From: an uncultured Acetatifactor sp.
Lineage (GTDB): Bacteria > Bacillota > Clostridia > Lachnospirales > Lachnospiraceae
NCBI GenBank assembly: GCA_910585015.1
Contig: CAJUCT010000009.1
Location: 45,047 to 109,046, forward strand
Direction: 5' to 3'
DNA: 64,000 nucleotides
Under the pieces are notes generated by a model that did not search any database, had not been told where the DNA came from, and worked only from the letters and a program-made list of their open reading frames with translations. Shown piece by piece: positions 26,938 through 35,365 of the stretch; the first letter of the stretch is position 1; each line of letters opens with the position of its first letter. Both the position numbers and the translations under genes were made by a program.

Positions 26938-27864
26938 ATGATTAACAAACTGATCGCCAAGATCCGACAGACAGGAGCCCCCATTGTGGTGGGCCTGGAC
27001 CCCATGATGAAATTCATTCCGCGGCAGATTCAGCAGGCGGCTTACGCTCAGTGCGGGGAGACTCTGGAGGGAGCGGCGGAAGCCATCTGGCAATACAACA
27101 AGGGGATAGTGGACGCCATCTATGATCTGATCCCTGCGGTGAAGCCCCAGATTGCCATGTACGAGCAGTTTGGCATCCCCGGCATTATTGCTTTCAAAAA
27201 GACGGTGGACTACTGCAAGGAAAAGGGCCTGGTGGTTATCGGAGACGTGAAGCGGGGAGATATCGGTTCCACCTCCGAAGCCTATGCGGTGGGTCATCTG
27301 GGCAAAGTACAGGTGGGAGAAAAGTCCTACTATGGCTTCGATGAGGATTTTGCCACGGTGAATCCCTATCTGGGTTCCGACGGCGTGAAGCCCTTTATCA
27401 AGGTGTGTCAGGAGGAGAAGAAGGGTATTTTTGTGCTGGTCAAGACTTCCAACCCCAGCAGCGGCGAGCTGCAGGACAAGCTGGTGGACGGCAAGCCCAT
27501 CTATGAACTGGTGGGAGAACAGGTAGCGGCCTGGGGCCAGGAGTGCATGGGCGATGAGTACAGCTATGTGGGGGCCGTGGTGGGCGCCACCTATCCGGAG
27601 CAGGGTAAGATTCTGCGGAAAGTGATGCCTAAGGCTTTCATTCTGGTGCCCGGCTATGGGGCCCAGGGCGGCAAGGGCGCAGATCTGGTGCATTTCTTCA
27701 ATGAAGACGGTTTGGGGGCCATTGTCAATTCCTCCAGAGGTATTATCGCGGCCTACCAGCAGGAGAAATATGCCAAGTTCGGCGCGGCAAATTACGCGGA
27801 TGCCTCCCGGGCGGCGGTGCTGGACATGCGGGAGGATATTGCGGGAGCCTTGGCTGCTCGGTAA
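26938..27864 (+). CDS. pyrF: Orotidine 5'-phosphate decarboxylase, type 2
   Basis: This 308-residue enzyme makes UMP from OMP in pyrimidine synthesis. The signature DVKRGDIGSTSEAYA holds the catalytic Lys-Asp pair, and VGLDPMMKFIP at the N-terminus and GAVVGATYPEQ further on are typical of the longer subfamily 2. AGGAGG stands before the start. It follows nrdD by 85 bases, with a weak hairpin (GGGGC/GCCCC, 26864-26886) in between, so the two nucleotide genes may be partly co-transcribed. No other pyr gene is in the window. Confidence 0.95.
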   Translation: MINKLIAKIRQTGAPIVVGLDPMMKFIPRQIQQAAYAQCGETLEGAAEAIWQYNKGIVDAIYDLIPAVKPQIAMYEQFGIPGIIAFKKTVDYCKEKGLVVIGDVKRGDIGSTSEAYAVGHLGKVQVGEKSYYGFDEDFATVNPYLGSDGVKPFIKVCQEEKKGIFVLVKTSNPSSGELQDKLVDGKPIYELVGEQVAAWGQECMGDEYSYVGAVVGATYPEQGKILRKVMPKAFILVPGYGAQGGKGADLVHFFNEDGLGAIVNSSRGIIAAYQQEKYAKFGAANYADASRAAVLDMREDIAGALAAR

Positions 27865-27965
27865 CAGGGCACACAACTATAAAACTGTAAAAGGGCAATT
27901 TTTATGTAAACAAGATATCAGGAAGTATGCTATCCTATATATAAGAAAATCAGGAGGAATTATAT

Positions 27966-28430
27966 ATGGGCAAAGCATCCGTGACGGAGGAGATTATTTC
28001 CTATATTGAGGATCATCTGGAAGAGGAGCTGTCCCTGGAGAAGATAGCCGGGGCGCTTCATTATTCCAGGTATTATGTGGCCAGGGCCTTTAAGGAAAGC
28101 ACAGGCACAACGCTCCACAAATACATTCAGGGAAGGCGGCTTGACGAGGCGGCGAGAAAACTGGCGCAGACCAGACAACCCATCATCGAGGTTGCCTTTG
28201 GCGCAGGCTACGGATCCCAGCAGGCATTTACCCAGGCTTTTCGCCTGGAATACCAGTGTACACCCCAGGAATACAGGAGGATGGGCGTATTTTTTCCCAG
28301 ACAGAGCAGGCTGACAGACAGATTTCCCACATCTTATTTGGGCAGTGCTGCGGGCAAATCCGGGGTATGCGTGATGTATAAGGTGAGATGGGACATGAGT
28401 CGTCCTCTGGAAAGGGGGATTGCAGTATGA
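27966..28430 (+). CDS. Short AraC-type HTH regulator coupled to the second clpP
   Basis: This 154-residue protein is nearly all AraC double helix-turn-helix (residues 8-110: [24 protein letters not shown], then [22 protein letters not shown]). It lacks the usual N-terminal ligand domain and has a 45-residue tail. It starts after an AGGAGG site. Its stop codon overlaps the start of the next gene (ATGA), so translation of the clpP paralogue depends on it. It resembles SoxS/MarA-length activators or the DNA-binding half of rhamnose-type regulators. Its targets are unknown. Confidence 0.85.
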   Translation: MGKASVTEEIISYIEDHLEEELSLEKIAGALHYSRYYVARAFKESTGTTLHKYIQGRRLDEAARKLAQTRQPIIEVAFGAGYGSQQAFTQAFRLEYQCTPQEYRRMGVFFPRQSRLTDRFPTSYLGSAAGKSGVCVMYKVRWDMSRPLERGIAV

Positions 28431-29017
28431 GTCTGGTGCCTTATGTGGTAGAACAGACCGGCAGGGGGGAGAGGAGTTATGATATCTACTCCAGGCTTCT
28501 GTCGGACCGAATTATCTTTTTGGGGGAGGAAGTCAGTGACAACTCCGCAAGCCTGGTCATCGCCCAGATGCTTTTTCTGGAGGCCCAGGATCCGGATAAG
28601 GATATCCGGCTGTACATCAACAGCCCTGGCGGTTCCATATCGGCGGGATTGGCAATCTATGATACCATGCAGTATATCAAATGTGACGTGTCAACTATCT
28701 GTCTGGGGCTGGCCGCCAGCTTCGGGGCATTCCTGTTGGCCGGAGGCACCAGGGGAAAGCGCATGGCCCTCCCCAATGCGGAGATCATGATCCATCAGCC
28801 CGCCATCTCAGGGGGAATCAAGGGGCAGGCCACGGATATTCGGATTGTCTCTGACCATATCCAGCGCAGCAAGCGGAGGCTGAACCGGATTATGGCCGAA
28901 AACACGGGAAAGACGGAGGAGGAGATCGCGGCGGCCACGGAGCGGGACAATTACATGTCCGCCGCAGAGGCGTTGGAGTTTGGGATCATTGACCGGATTA
29001 TTGAGAAGAGACAATAG
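28427..29017 (+). CDS. ClpP family serine protease, second copy
   Basis: This 196-residue protein is a close relative of the ClpP at 42406 and has all catalytic residues: Ser in [12 protein letters not shown], His in IMIHQPA and Asp in ATERDNYMS. The AAA+ docking and handle regions also look intact ([19 protein letters not shown]). It starts inside the stop of the AraC-type gene and lies far from clpX. A second ClpP may form mixed or separate barrels, as in organisms with ClpP1/ClpP2. Whether it has its own unfoldase partner cannot be seen here. Confidence 0.93.
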   Translation: MSLVPYVVEQTGRGERSYDIYSRLLSDRIIFLGEEVSDNSASLVIAQMLFLEAQDPDKDIRLYINSPGGSISAGLAIYDTMQYIKCDVSTICLGLAASFGAFLLAGGTRGKRMALPNAEIMIHQPAISGGIKGQATDIRIVSDHIQRSKRRLNRIMAENTGKTEEEIAAATERDNYMSAAEALEFGIIDRIIEKRQ

Positions 29018-29223
29018 AAGGCTGCAATGTCGTTTAATACGATATTGCATGTATGGCCCACAATATGAGGGCAGAGATAAGTAAGACAGCGAAAGCCAGG
29101 GATATGATATATGTATTCCTGGTTTTATGCTGCCCAAAAGGATGCTTACAGGTATGCGCAAAGCATATAGTATTCGTTGACATGATGATTGGTGCAAGGT
29201 ATAATGCGTTTCTGGAGCAGTGA

Positions 29224-29367
29224 GTGCCCTCTCCTCGGAAGTATGCCGCCTTGGAAAAAAATATTATGGAAGAGGTAAGCGCATATTATGCCGGTTACAG
29301 GACGGCGGAAGCTGTGGCGGCTCAAATCAACAATCGCGTACAAGCTTATTTGGATGAAGGAGATTAG
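29224..29367 (+). pseudogene. C-terminal remnant of a sugar-binding lipoprotein
   Basis: After an in-frame TGA at 29221 the frame reads to a TAG and encodes the typical end of a CUT1 solute-binding protein (NIMEEVSAYYAGYRTAEAVA, then NNRVQAYLDEGD). The sequence just before the TGA (RYNAFLEQ) may belong to the same decayed gene. No start codon or signal peptide is present. The fragment ends by overlapping the stop codon of the convergent histidine kinase by four bases. Confidence 0.6.
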
Positions 29368-30839
29368 CATTTCAGAACAAGGCTAAAGGTGCTTCCTCCG
29401 CCCTCCGTATCCTCCACCGTCAGGACGGCGCCGTGGGACGAGGCGATCTCCCGGGCGATGCACAGGCCCAGACCGAAGTGGGAACGGTCCGTGCGGGAGC
29501 GCTGGGCCTGGTAGAAACGCTCAAAGATATGAGATTTGTCGGCATCGGAGATGCCGGGGCCATTGTCGATGACCCGGATATGAACAGTTGAGGCGCCGCC
29601 GGAATTTGTCTGGCGGCGTTTTGCGTTTCTGTTCTGGAAACTTTGAGTCAATTCTGCCGCCAGAGTAACTTTGCCCCCGGCGGGGGTGTAGCTTAAGGCA
29701 TTTTGCAGTAAAATGCCAAGAAGCTGTTCCAGTTTGTGGCGATCCCCCTGGATATGGGGCAGGGATTCCTGGGGCAGACGGAGACTTAACCTAATATTTT
29801 TCTGGGCCGCCAGCAGTTCCATCTGCTCATAGACAGTCAGCAGCAGGGTATCCAGATCCACATCCTGCCGCTCCGGCAAAAGGCCGTCTCCGCCGCAGGC
29901 CGTCTCCAGTCGACTCAAGGTCAACAGATCCTCGATCAGCCTTCCCATGCGGGCGCATTCCTGGTCTACTGTCTGTTCGTAGGCAGGAGGTTTTGCATGC
30001 ATACAGGCCCGGATCACGGCAAGAGGGGTGCGCAGTTCGTGGGAGGCGTCCGCCACAAAGCGAATCTGCCGGTCATGGCTTTCCCGCAAGGGACGCAGCA
30101 TTCTTTTTGTAAAAAAGGATGCAAAGAGGGTCAACAGCAGGATGCCCACCAGGTCGATCAGCAGAAAACGCAGACGCTGCAGCCAGATTTTTTCCTGTAA
30201 ATCCTGGGGAGAGGAAACCACCAGCAGAGTAACACCAGCTATCTGATCCCCTGTCAGAAGCTGGGCGGCGGAGGGCTGGCCGATGGACAGACGTGACAGA
30301 TACACCTGGTATTCCTGATTCTGCCCGGTTTTAAGCTTAAGCAGCGACCAGCTTTCTCCAGAGGAAAGCAAATGGCATTCCTCACCGGAGGGCAGACGGG
30401 AAGTTTCCTTTTGAGAGGCGGACGGGGAGTTGGGCTCCTTGACTGGATGGACTCCGTCCGTGTCAGAAGCTGAATTTGTAGTTGGTATATTCTCCGGGGG
30501 CAGCTGGGACAACAGCATGTTGAGCACTTCCGCGGAGAGGGTGTGTTGGGGCATTTCGTTGAAGCGAAAGGGAAGTCCGTGATCCCACAGATAGATCTGA
30601 TAGCTGCTGTTTTGCTCCAGGCTGCTCAGATAGGCATGGGTAATCACAGCCTGTTGTTCCAGGCTGCGGGATAAATTGCTTACATCCTGCCGGAAGGCGC
30701 TCTGCTGGTTGTCCTGCAGCGTCCTTTCCGCCAGATAGAGATAGAGGCAGGAAAACAGACACAGGATGGAGGCAGTGATAGCGGCGCACAGAAAAGTCAG
30801 GCGGCGGTGTACCGCCCGGAACAGGGTCTGCTCATTCAT
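29364..30839 (-). CDS. Sensor histidine kinase
   Basis: This 491-residue kinase has a membrane helix at residues 13-35, an extracellular sensor of about 190 residues with no recognisable domain, a second helix (LLIDLVGILLLTLFASFF), a HisKA domain with DASHELRTPLAVIRA (phospho-acceptor His) and an HATPase domain with N, G1 and G2 boxes (LLQNALSYTPAGG, DNGPGISDAD, HFGLGLCIA). It starts 28 bases after its response regulator with AAGGAG as ribosome site. The pair is divergent from the lipoprotein-permease-HlyD operon at 31896, its likely target. Confidence 0.93.
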   Translation of the reverse strand: MNEQTLFRAVHRRLTFLCAAITASILCLFSCLYLYLAERTLQDNQQSAFRQDVSNLSRSLEQQAVITHAYLSSLEQNSSYQIYLWDHGLPFRFNEMPQHTLSAEVLNMLLSQLPPENIPTTNSASDTDGVHPVKEPNSPSASQKETSRLPSGEECHLLSSGESWSLLKLKTGQNQEYQVYLSRLSIGQPSAAQLLTGDQIAGVTLLVVSSPQDLQEKIWLQRLRFLLIDLVGILLLTLFASFFTKRMLRPLRESHDRQIRFVADASHELRTPLAVIRACMHAKPPAYEQTVDQECARMGRLIEDLLTLSRLETACGGDGLLPERQDVDLDTLLLTVYEQMELLAAQKNIRLSLRLPQESLPHIQGDRHKLEQLLGILLQNALSYTPAGGKVTLAAELTQSFQNRNAKRRQTNSGGASTVHIRVIDNGPGISDADKSHIFERFYQAQRSRTDRSHFGLGLCIAREIASSHGAVLTVEDTEGGGSTFSLVLKC

Positions 30840-30867
30840 AAGATTCTCCTTTTGGGCCAGAGGATCG

Positions 30868-31542
30868 CTATTCCTCCAACCGGTATCCCACCCCCCGGAC
30901 GGTCTGAATCGTCACGTGGGAATTTAAGCTGCGCAGTCTGCGGCGCAGGAAGAAGATATAGTTGTCCAGATTGCCATCCTCCACCTCGGTGTCCGGTCCC
31001 CAGACGCTGAGTAAAAGCTGGCTGCGGCCCAGGGTCTGCTTGGGATGGCGCAGAAGGGCACAGAGAAGTCCGCATTCCCGGCGGGACAGGGTACATTCTC
31101 CGTCGGGCCCCTGGAGTTGGCAGGAGGACTCGGACAGCTTTAAGTCCCCCCAGGCCAGTTCGTCATTTACCACATGGAAGCCGCCTCCCCGGCGGGAGAG
31201 GCTTCGGATTCTTGCCATCAGTTCCTCCATAGCAAAGGGTTTGACCAGATAATCGTCGGCCCCCTGATCCAGTCCCGTGATCCGATCAGACAGGGTGCCC
31301 ATGGCTGTCAGCATCAGTACCGGCGTGGTGTCCCCGGCCTTTCGCCGCTGCTGCAGCAGTTCCGTGCCGGACAAACCGGGCAGCATCCGGTCCAGCAGCA
31401 CCAGATCCGCCGTACCCGTCTCCATATAATACAATCCCTCCTGCCCGTCCAGACAGGCATCCACCTCATATCCTTCCTGCCGCAGGGCGCAGCATAGAGC
31501 CTCGCTTAGCTTTTCATCATCCTCGATCAGCAAAATGCGCAT
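30868..31542 (-). CDS. OmpR/PhoB family response regulator
   Basis: This 224-residue regulator has a complete receiver domain: acidic pair EDDE near residue 8, phospho-acceptor Asp in LVLLDRMLPG (about 51), Thr in MLTAMG, Lys in DYLVKPFAM. A C-terminal winged helix follows (about 125-222) with RRECGLLCALL and RGVGYRLEE. AAAGGAA precedes the start. It is first in the operon with the kinase encoded at 29364-30839. Tandem half-sites at 31611-31640 and 31686-31702 in the divergent gap are candidate targets. Confidence 0.95.
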   Translation of the reverse strand: MRILLIEDDEKLSEALCCALRQEGYEVDACLDGQEGLYYMETGTADLVLLDRMLPGLSGTELLQQRRKAGDTTPVLMLTAMGTLSDRITGLDQGADDYLVKPFAMEELMARIRSLSRRGGGFHVVNDELAWGDLKLSESSCQLQGPDGECTLSRRECGLLCALLRHPKQTLGRSQLLLSVWGPDTEVEDGNLDNYIFFLRRRLRSLNSHVTIQTVRGVGYRLEE

Positions 31543-31610
31543 TCCAAGACAATTCCTTTCCGCAAATTAGTTCAGGCAATCTTTTTCTATCCTATATTAA
31601 CATAGTTTTC

Positions 31611-31640
31611 TCTAAAATTTCTTTAATATTTTCTAAAATT
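31611..31640. promoter_or_regulatory. Direct repeats, candidate response-regulator site (autoregulation)
   Basis: TCTAAAATT occurs at 31611-31619 and 31632-31640, 21 bases apart (two helical turns), just upstream of the response-regulator gene. OmpR-type proteins bind such same-face direct repeats. Confidence 0.4.
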
Positions 31641-31684
31641 GTTTTTTCGCCAGCGGCAGACTAATAGAGCAAAATTTAAGAATG

Positions 31685-31718
31685 CTTAGAGGTACTTTAG
31701 AGAATCGCCTGCTATACT
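31685..31718 (+). promoter_or_regulatory. Candidate activated promoter of the lipoprotein operon
   Basis: TTAGAG occurs at 31686-31691 and 31697-31702, 11 bases apart (one helical turn). A -10 box TATACT (31713-31718) follows; the -35 position has no good match. This is the layout of a PhoB-type activated promoter, so the neighbouring two-component system may drive the operon starting at 31896. Confidence 0.42.
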
Positions 31719-31755
31719 GTAACCATCAAGAGCAGCAGATTCCGGGACGGCGAGT

Positions 31756-31837
31756 TGATAAATGTAGGGACGCCAATGGGGCCATACATTCATCACTGAT
31801 GAATGTAGGGACACCAAAGGGGCCATACATTCATCAC
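31756..31837. repeat. Tandem 41-base palindromic repeat
   Basis: Two adjacent 41-base units (31756-31796 and 31797-31837) differ at three positions. Each folds into a hairpin with arms TGATGAATGTA and TACATTCATCA; the first copy has one mismatch. They lie in the transcribed leader of the lipoprotein operon, between its promoter and start codon. Confidence 0.85.
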
Positions 31838-31855
31838 TAGGTTAGTGAGCTGTGG

Positions 31856-31884
31856 GGGAATATGCGGAACTTATAATAGGAGGA
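31856..31884 (+). repeat. TGCGGAACT leader element, copy b
   Basis: GGGAATATGCGGAAC followed by TTATAATAGGAGGA directly precedes the lipoprotein gene and supplies its ribosome site. The element contains a perfect TATAAT and is the same type as those at 17027, 36232 and 48043. Confidence 0.6.
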
Positions 31885-31895
31885 ATGACAGGAAT

Positions 31896-34211
31896 ATGTG
31901 GAAAAGAACGAAGAAAATACTGGCGTTGGGTCTGGCTGCGGCCCTGCTGCTTACAGGCTGCGGCTCCAGCGAGGGTCTAGGCGGGGACAGCCTGACAGGG
32001 CAGACCGGCGCGGCGGGGAATACAGAAGGACAGGACAGCGGCGGCAGCGCCGAAAATGACCAAAAGACTATGGGGCGCTATATGGAGTCGGACATTGCTC
32101 TGCCCGAAGAAATAAATTTTGGACGGGATATGTGGCTTACCGATGACGGCCTGGAACTCGTTGCCTGGGACGGCTCCCTGTACCGCTCTCAGGATCAGGG
32201 ACAGAACTGGCAGATGGTCAGCCAGGTTCCGGAGAAATTACAGGAGAGACTGACGGCGGGCGCAGAGAGCTATTTTTTGCGGAACCAGGCGGGGGATACT
32301 ATAGCAGGTTATATAGAGTTTTCCAAGGATGAGGCGGGGAATACCAATTATGATTCATACAGCCATTTCCATAATCTGTACCTGGCGGACGGCAGCAGCA
32401 TCCCCCTGGAACTGTCCGGTGATGATTTTATTCACACGGTGGTCTGCGATAGGGAGGGTGTCTTTTATCTGGGCTCCAGCAGCCGTGTCTACCGTGTGAA
32501 CGGTCAGGACGGAAGTCTGGAGGTGCTGGCGGAAGTAAGGTGCGATTATCTGTCTGTCTGCGGAAAATATTTGTTGATCCAAGGGTCGGAACTGCAGATC
32601 TATGATCTGGAGGAGAACAAGATGGCGGAGCAGGATACTGCGCTGAGTGAATTTTTGGAGCCCTGGCTGGGATCGTATGGGGATGTGAACAGCCGTCCCT
32701 ATCTGCTCTATATGCCCCAGACGGAGCACGAGGGGGTGTATGTGCTGAGTGACAAGGGACTTTACCACCACACCCTTTATGGCAGCACCATGGAGCAGCT
32801 GATAGACGGTTCTCTGTGCAGCATGAGCGATCCCCTTAAGGAGTTCGTGAGTATGGTACAGTTGGAGGATGCATTCTTGGTGCTCTACAGCGGCGGTCAA
32901 TTGAAGAAGTATGTCTATGATCCCACAATATCGGCGGTGCCGGAGAATTTTTTACGCGTATGGGGACTTTATGAGAATGATGATATCGGGAGAGTGGTCA
33001 GTGCCTTTGGGCAGGCCCATCCGGATTTCTATATCACCTACGAGCATCCCCTGGGTGAGGACACAGGCATGACGAGAGAGGACGCCATGAAAGTTCTGAG
33101 TACGGAACTGGCTACGGGAAACGGCCCGGATGTGCTGCTGTTGGATGACCTTCCCTATGACACCTATGTGGAGAAAGGGGTGCTGGCGGACCTGACGGCG
33201 ACCCTTGACGGCACAGGGGAGCGCTATATGGACACGGTGCGGGCATCTTATGAAAGAAACGGGGGGCAGTACGCCATGCCTATGTCTATGGCCGTGCCTG
33301 TGCTGATGGGAGACAAGGACAAAATACGGGGTCTTGCCAGCCTGGAGCAGCTGGCGGAACTGGCGGAGGCAGCCAGGGCCTCCCAACCGGAGGGGTCACT
33401 GTTTGGCTTCGGCAGGGCGGAAGATGCGCTCAGACTTCTGGCCATAGGTTCCATGGGCAGTTGGATGGACCAAAACGGCGGCGTGAACCGGGAGGCCATA
33501 CAGGAATTTTTGACCCTGTCCAAGCGGATTTATGAGGCCCAGATATCCGGGCTGACGGCCAAGGAACAGGAATCCATGGAAACGCTGCAGATGTATATGG
33601 ATGGCAAGCCGGTAACCCGGACGGAGGCCAGCCATCAGTTGAGCAATGCCCTGTACTTCCACCAGCCCTACGCCATAGGTATGATAGATAACAATCTCTC
33701 CACTATGGGAGGCTACAGTTCTGTGGTGGAAATGTTAAAAATGCTGGAGATGGACTTTGTGCCCATGCCGGGACAATCCCAGTTCCAGGGCCAGGCGTCC
33801 AATATATTGGCGGTGAACGAAGCGTCCAAAGTAAAGGAGCAGGCATTGGAACTGGTGGCATACGCGCTGTCCACTCGGTTCGTGGAGGACAGTTATATGT
33901 ACGGCGGTTCCACCAACTGGGATGCCCTGGATGCCCAGGCTGCCAAGGAGCAGGAAGAAGGCTATAGCGCCTGCATGAGTTTTATGGATATCGAGGGAAA
34001 TGAACAGATAATCGCTGTTGGGACGCCTGCTCCGGAGGCCATAGAAGCGCTCAGGCAGCTGATGGAGACCTGTCAGGGCATCAGCCAGTGCGACAGCCGG
34101 GTATTTGAGGCCGTGATAGAGGAGGGGCAGAAAGCGCTGAACGGGGAACTGACCGTGGAGGAGGCCGTGAAGGCCATTGAGAAGAAAGTGGATCTCTATC
34201 TGGCGGAGTGA
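31896..34211 (+). CDS. Very large extracellular solute-binding lipoprotein
   Basis: This 771-residue lipoprotein has a lipobox LTGC near residue 22. Residues 60-355 form a beta-rich N-terminal region with sialidase-like BNR features (YRSQDQGQNWQMV) and propeller-like repeats (GVFYLGSSSRVYRVNGQDGS). Residues 365-765 are a typical carbohydrate-binding-protein domain (VLSTELATGNGPDVLLLDDL). Common binding proteins are 420-550 residues, so the N-terminal propeller-like part is an addition. It leads an operon with two permeases and an HlyD-like adaptor. The ATG at 31896 after AGGAGG gives the correct signal peptide. The ligand is unknown. Confidence 0.88.
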   Translation: MWKRTKKILALGLAAALLLTGCGSSEGLGGDSLTGQTGAAGNTEGQDSGGSAENDQKTMGRYMESDIALPEEINFGRDMWLTDDGLELVAWDGSLYRSQDQGQNWQMVSQVPEKLQERLTAGAESYFLRNQAGDTIAGYIEFSKDEAGNTNYDSYSHFHNLYLADGSSIPLELSGDDFIHTVVCDREGVFYLGSSSRVYRVNGQDGSLEVLAEVRCDYLSVCGKYLLIQGSELQIYDLEENKMAEQDTALSEFLEPWLGSYGDVNSRPYLLYMPQTEHEGVYVLSDKGLYHHTLYGSTMEQLIDGSLCSMSDPLKEFVSMVQLEDAFLVLYSGGQLKKYVYDPTISAVPENFLRVWGLYENDDIGRVVSAFGQAHPDFYITYEHPLGEDTGMTREDAMKVLSTELATGNGPDVLLLDDLPYDTYVEKGVLADLTATLDGTGERYMDTVRASYERNGGQYAMPMSMAVPVLMGDKDKIRGLASLEQLAELAEAARASQPEGSLFGFGRAEDALRLLAIGSMGSWMDQNGGVNREAIQEFLTLSKRIYEAQISGLTAKEQESMETLQMYMDGKPVTRTEASHQLSNALYFHQPYAIGMIDNNLSTMGGYSSVVEMLKMLEMDFVPMPGQSQFQGQASNILAVNEASKVKEQALELVAYALSTRFVEDSYMYGGSTNWDALDAQAAKEQEEGYSACMSFMDIEGNEQIIAVGTPAPEAIEALRQLMETCQGISQCDSRVFEAVIEEGQKALNGELTVEEAVKAIEKKVDLYLAE

Positions 34212-34246
34212 TGCGAGGAAGTCTGTGCAATAACACGGGCATGGCA

Positions 34247-34343
34247 GGGGTTTGGCCCAGGTCAAACTCCAGTCATGCGGGGAAGAGGTAAGGTTGAAAG
34301 AAAAGCACTTTCAACGATTGATTTTGAGTCCGCCAAAGCGGAC
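34247..34343. repeat. Series of three small hairpins between lipoprotein and permease genes
   Basis: GGGGTTTG/CAAACTCC (34247-34270), GTTGAAAG/CTTTCAAC (34293-34315) and GTCCGC/GCGGAC (34328-34343) follow one another. A GAAGAGGTAA motif lies at 34282-34291. The first hairpin is related to the one at 35319-35342. The gap is transcribed, so these may set mRNA processing or the expression ratio. Confidence 0.6.
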
Positions 34344-34356
34344 ATGGGGTGTAAAA

Positions 34357-35211
34357 ATGGAAAAGGGGATGAGAAAATCCCGAAAAAAGCGGAGAAGGAG
34401 CAGGGGCCTGTGGTTTCTGGCCCCTTCCCTGCTGGGGGTGGGATATCTGGTGCTGCTTCCCACCGGGGATGTGCTGCGGCGCTCTTTTGCCACAGCCCTG
34501 TCCGGGCAATGGGTGGGCTTTAACAATTATCGGAACGTGCTTACCAATGAAGCTTTTCGGCTGGCAGCGGGCAACACCCTGCGCTTTCTTGCGCTGTGTC
34601 TGCCGCTGCTTTTGATTCTCAGCCTGTTGCTGGCGCTGGTCATTTGCCGGATACCCAGGCTGGAGCGGTTTAAGGCTTTGTACCTGCTGCCCATGGCTAT
34701 ACCTGCTGCCACAGTGGTGCTGGTGTGGCGGCTGCTTTTTTCCCAGCAGGGGTTTCTGAACGCTTGGCTGGGAACTCATGTGGATTACATGGGGGAGCGG
34801 ACAGCGCTGATTATACTGGTGGGCAGCTATGTGTGGAAAAATCTGGGATATACCATGGTGCTGTGGCTGGCGGGACTGAAAGCCATCCCGGGGGAGTACA
34901 CCGAGGCGGCCCGGGTGGACGGTGCGGGGCGGATGCGCTGCTTTTTCCGAATCATCCTGCCGAACCTGAAGGGCAGCGCCTACACCATCACGGTGCTTTC
35001 TCTGCTCAATGCCTTTAAATCCTTCCGGGAGGCGTATCTGGTCAGCGGGGCCTACCCTCAACAGGATATCTACTTATTGCAGCATCTGTTTCAGAACTGG
35101 TATACCCGGCTGGACATGGATAAACTGGCGGCAGGAGCCATACTGCTGGCGCTGGTGCTGGGGGCTCTGTCTCTGCTGCTGCAGCGGCTGTGGGACAGAG
35201 CCGGGGATTAG
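34357..35211 (+). CDS. Sugar ABC transporter permease, MalF/UgpA-like
   Basis: This 284-residue protein has six membrane helices and the EAA loop EYTEAARVDGAGRMRCFFRI. A strongly basic N-terminus (KSRKKRRRSRGLWF) leads into helix 1. The ATG at 34357 is used because GGGGTG precedes it; the open frame from 34252 covers the intergenic hairpins. It is the first of two permeases fed by the large lipoprotein. As in the other importer of this window, no ATPase gene is close. Confidence 0.93.
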   Translation: MEKGMRKSRKKRRRSRGLWFLAPSLLGVGYLVLLPTGDVLRRSFATALSGQWVGFNNYRNVLTNEAFRLAAGNTLRFLALCLPLLLILSLLLALVICRIPRLERFKALYLLPMAIPAATVVLVWRLLFSQQGFLNAWLGTHVDYMGERTALIILVGSYVWKNLGYTMVLWLAGLKAIPGEYTEAARVDGAGRMRCFFRIILPNLKGSAYTITVLSLLNAFKSFREAYLVSGAYPQQDIYLLQHLFQNWYTRLDMDKLAAGAILLALVLGALSLLLQRLWDRAGD

Positions 35212-35230
35212 GCGGGTATCAAGGGATATC

Positions 35231-35342
35231 GCAGGCATGGCCTGCTATATGCAGGGAAGAGGTAAGTTTGGATGTTATACATCCAGATACTGAGTAACGC
35301 AGTAGCGCAGGTAAAGCAGGAGTTTGGTTTAGGCCAAACTCC
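35231..35342. repeat. Series of three small hairpins between the two permease genes
   Basis: GCAGGC/GCCTGC (35231-35245), GGATGT/ACATCC (35270-35284) and GGAGTTTGG/CCAAACTCC (35319-35342) are perfect stems. A GAAGAGGTAA motif lies at 35256-35265. The layout matches 34247-34343 and parts match 21189-21203, so these are related modules, not chance hairpins. Confidence 0.65.
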
Positions 35343-35365
35343 GGATATCCAGGGAGAGGAAAACT

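Noticed and set aside
31756..31837. CRISPR-like array
   Set aside because: There are only two adjacent palindromic units with no spacers and no cas genes.
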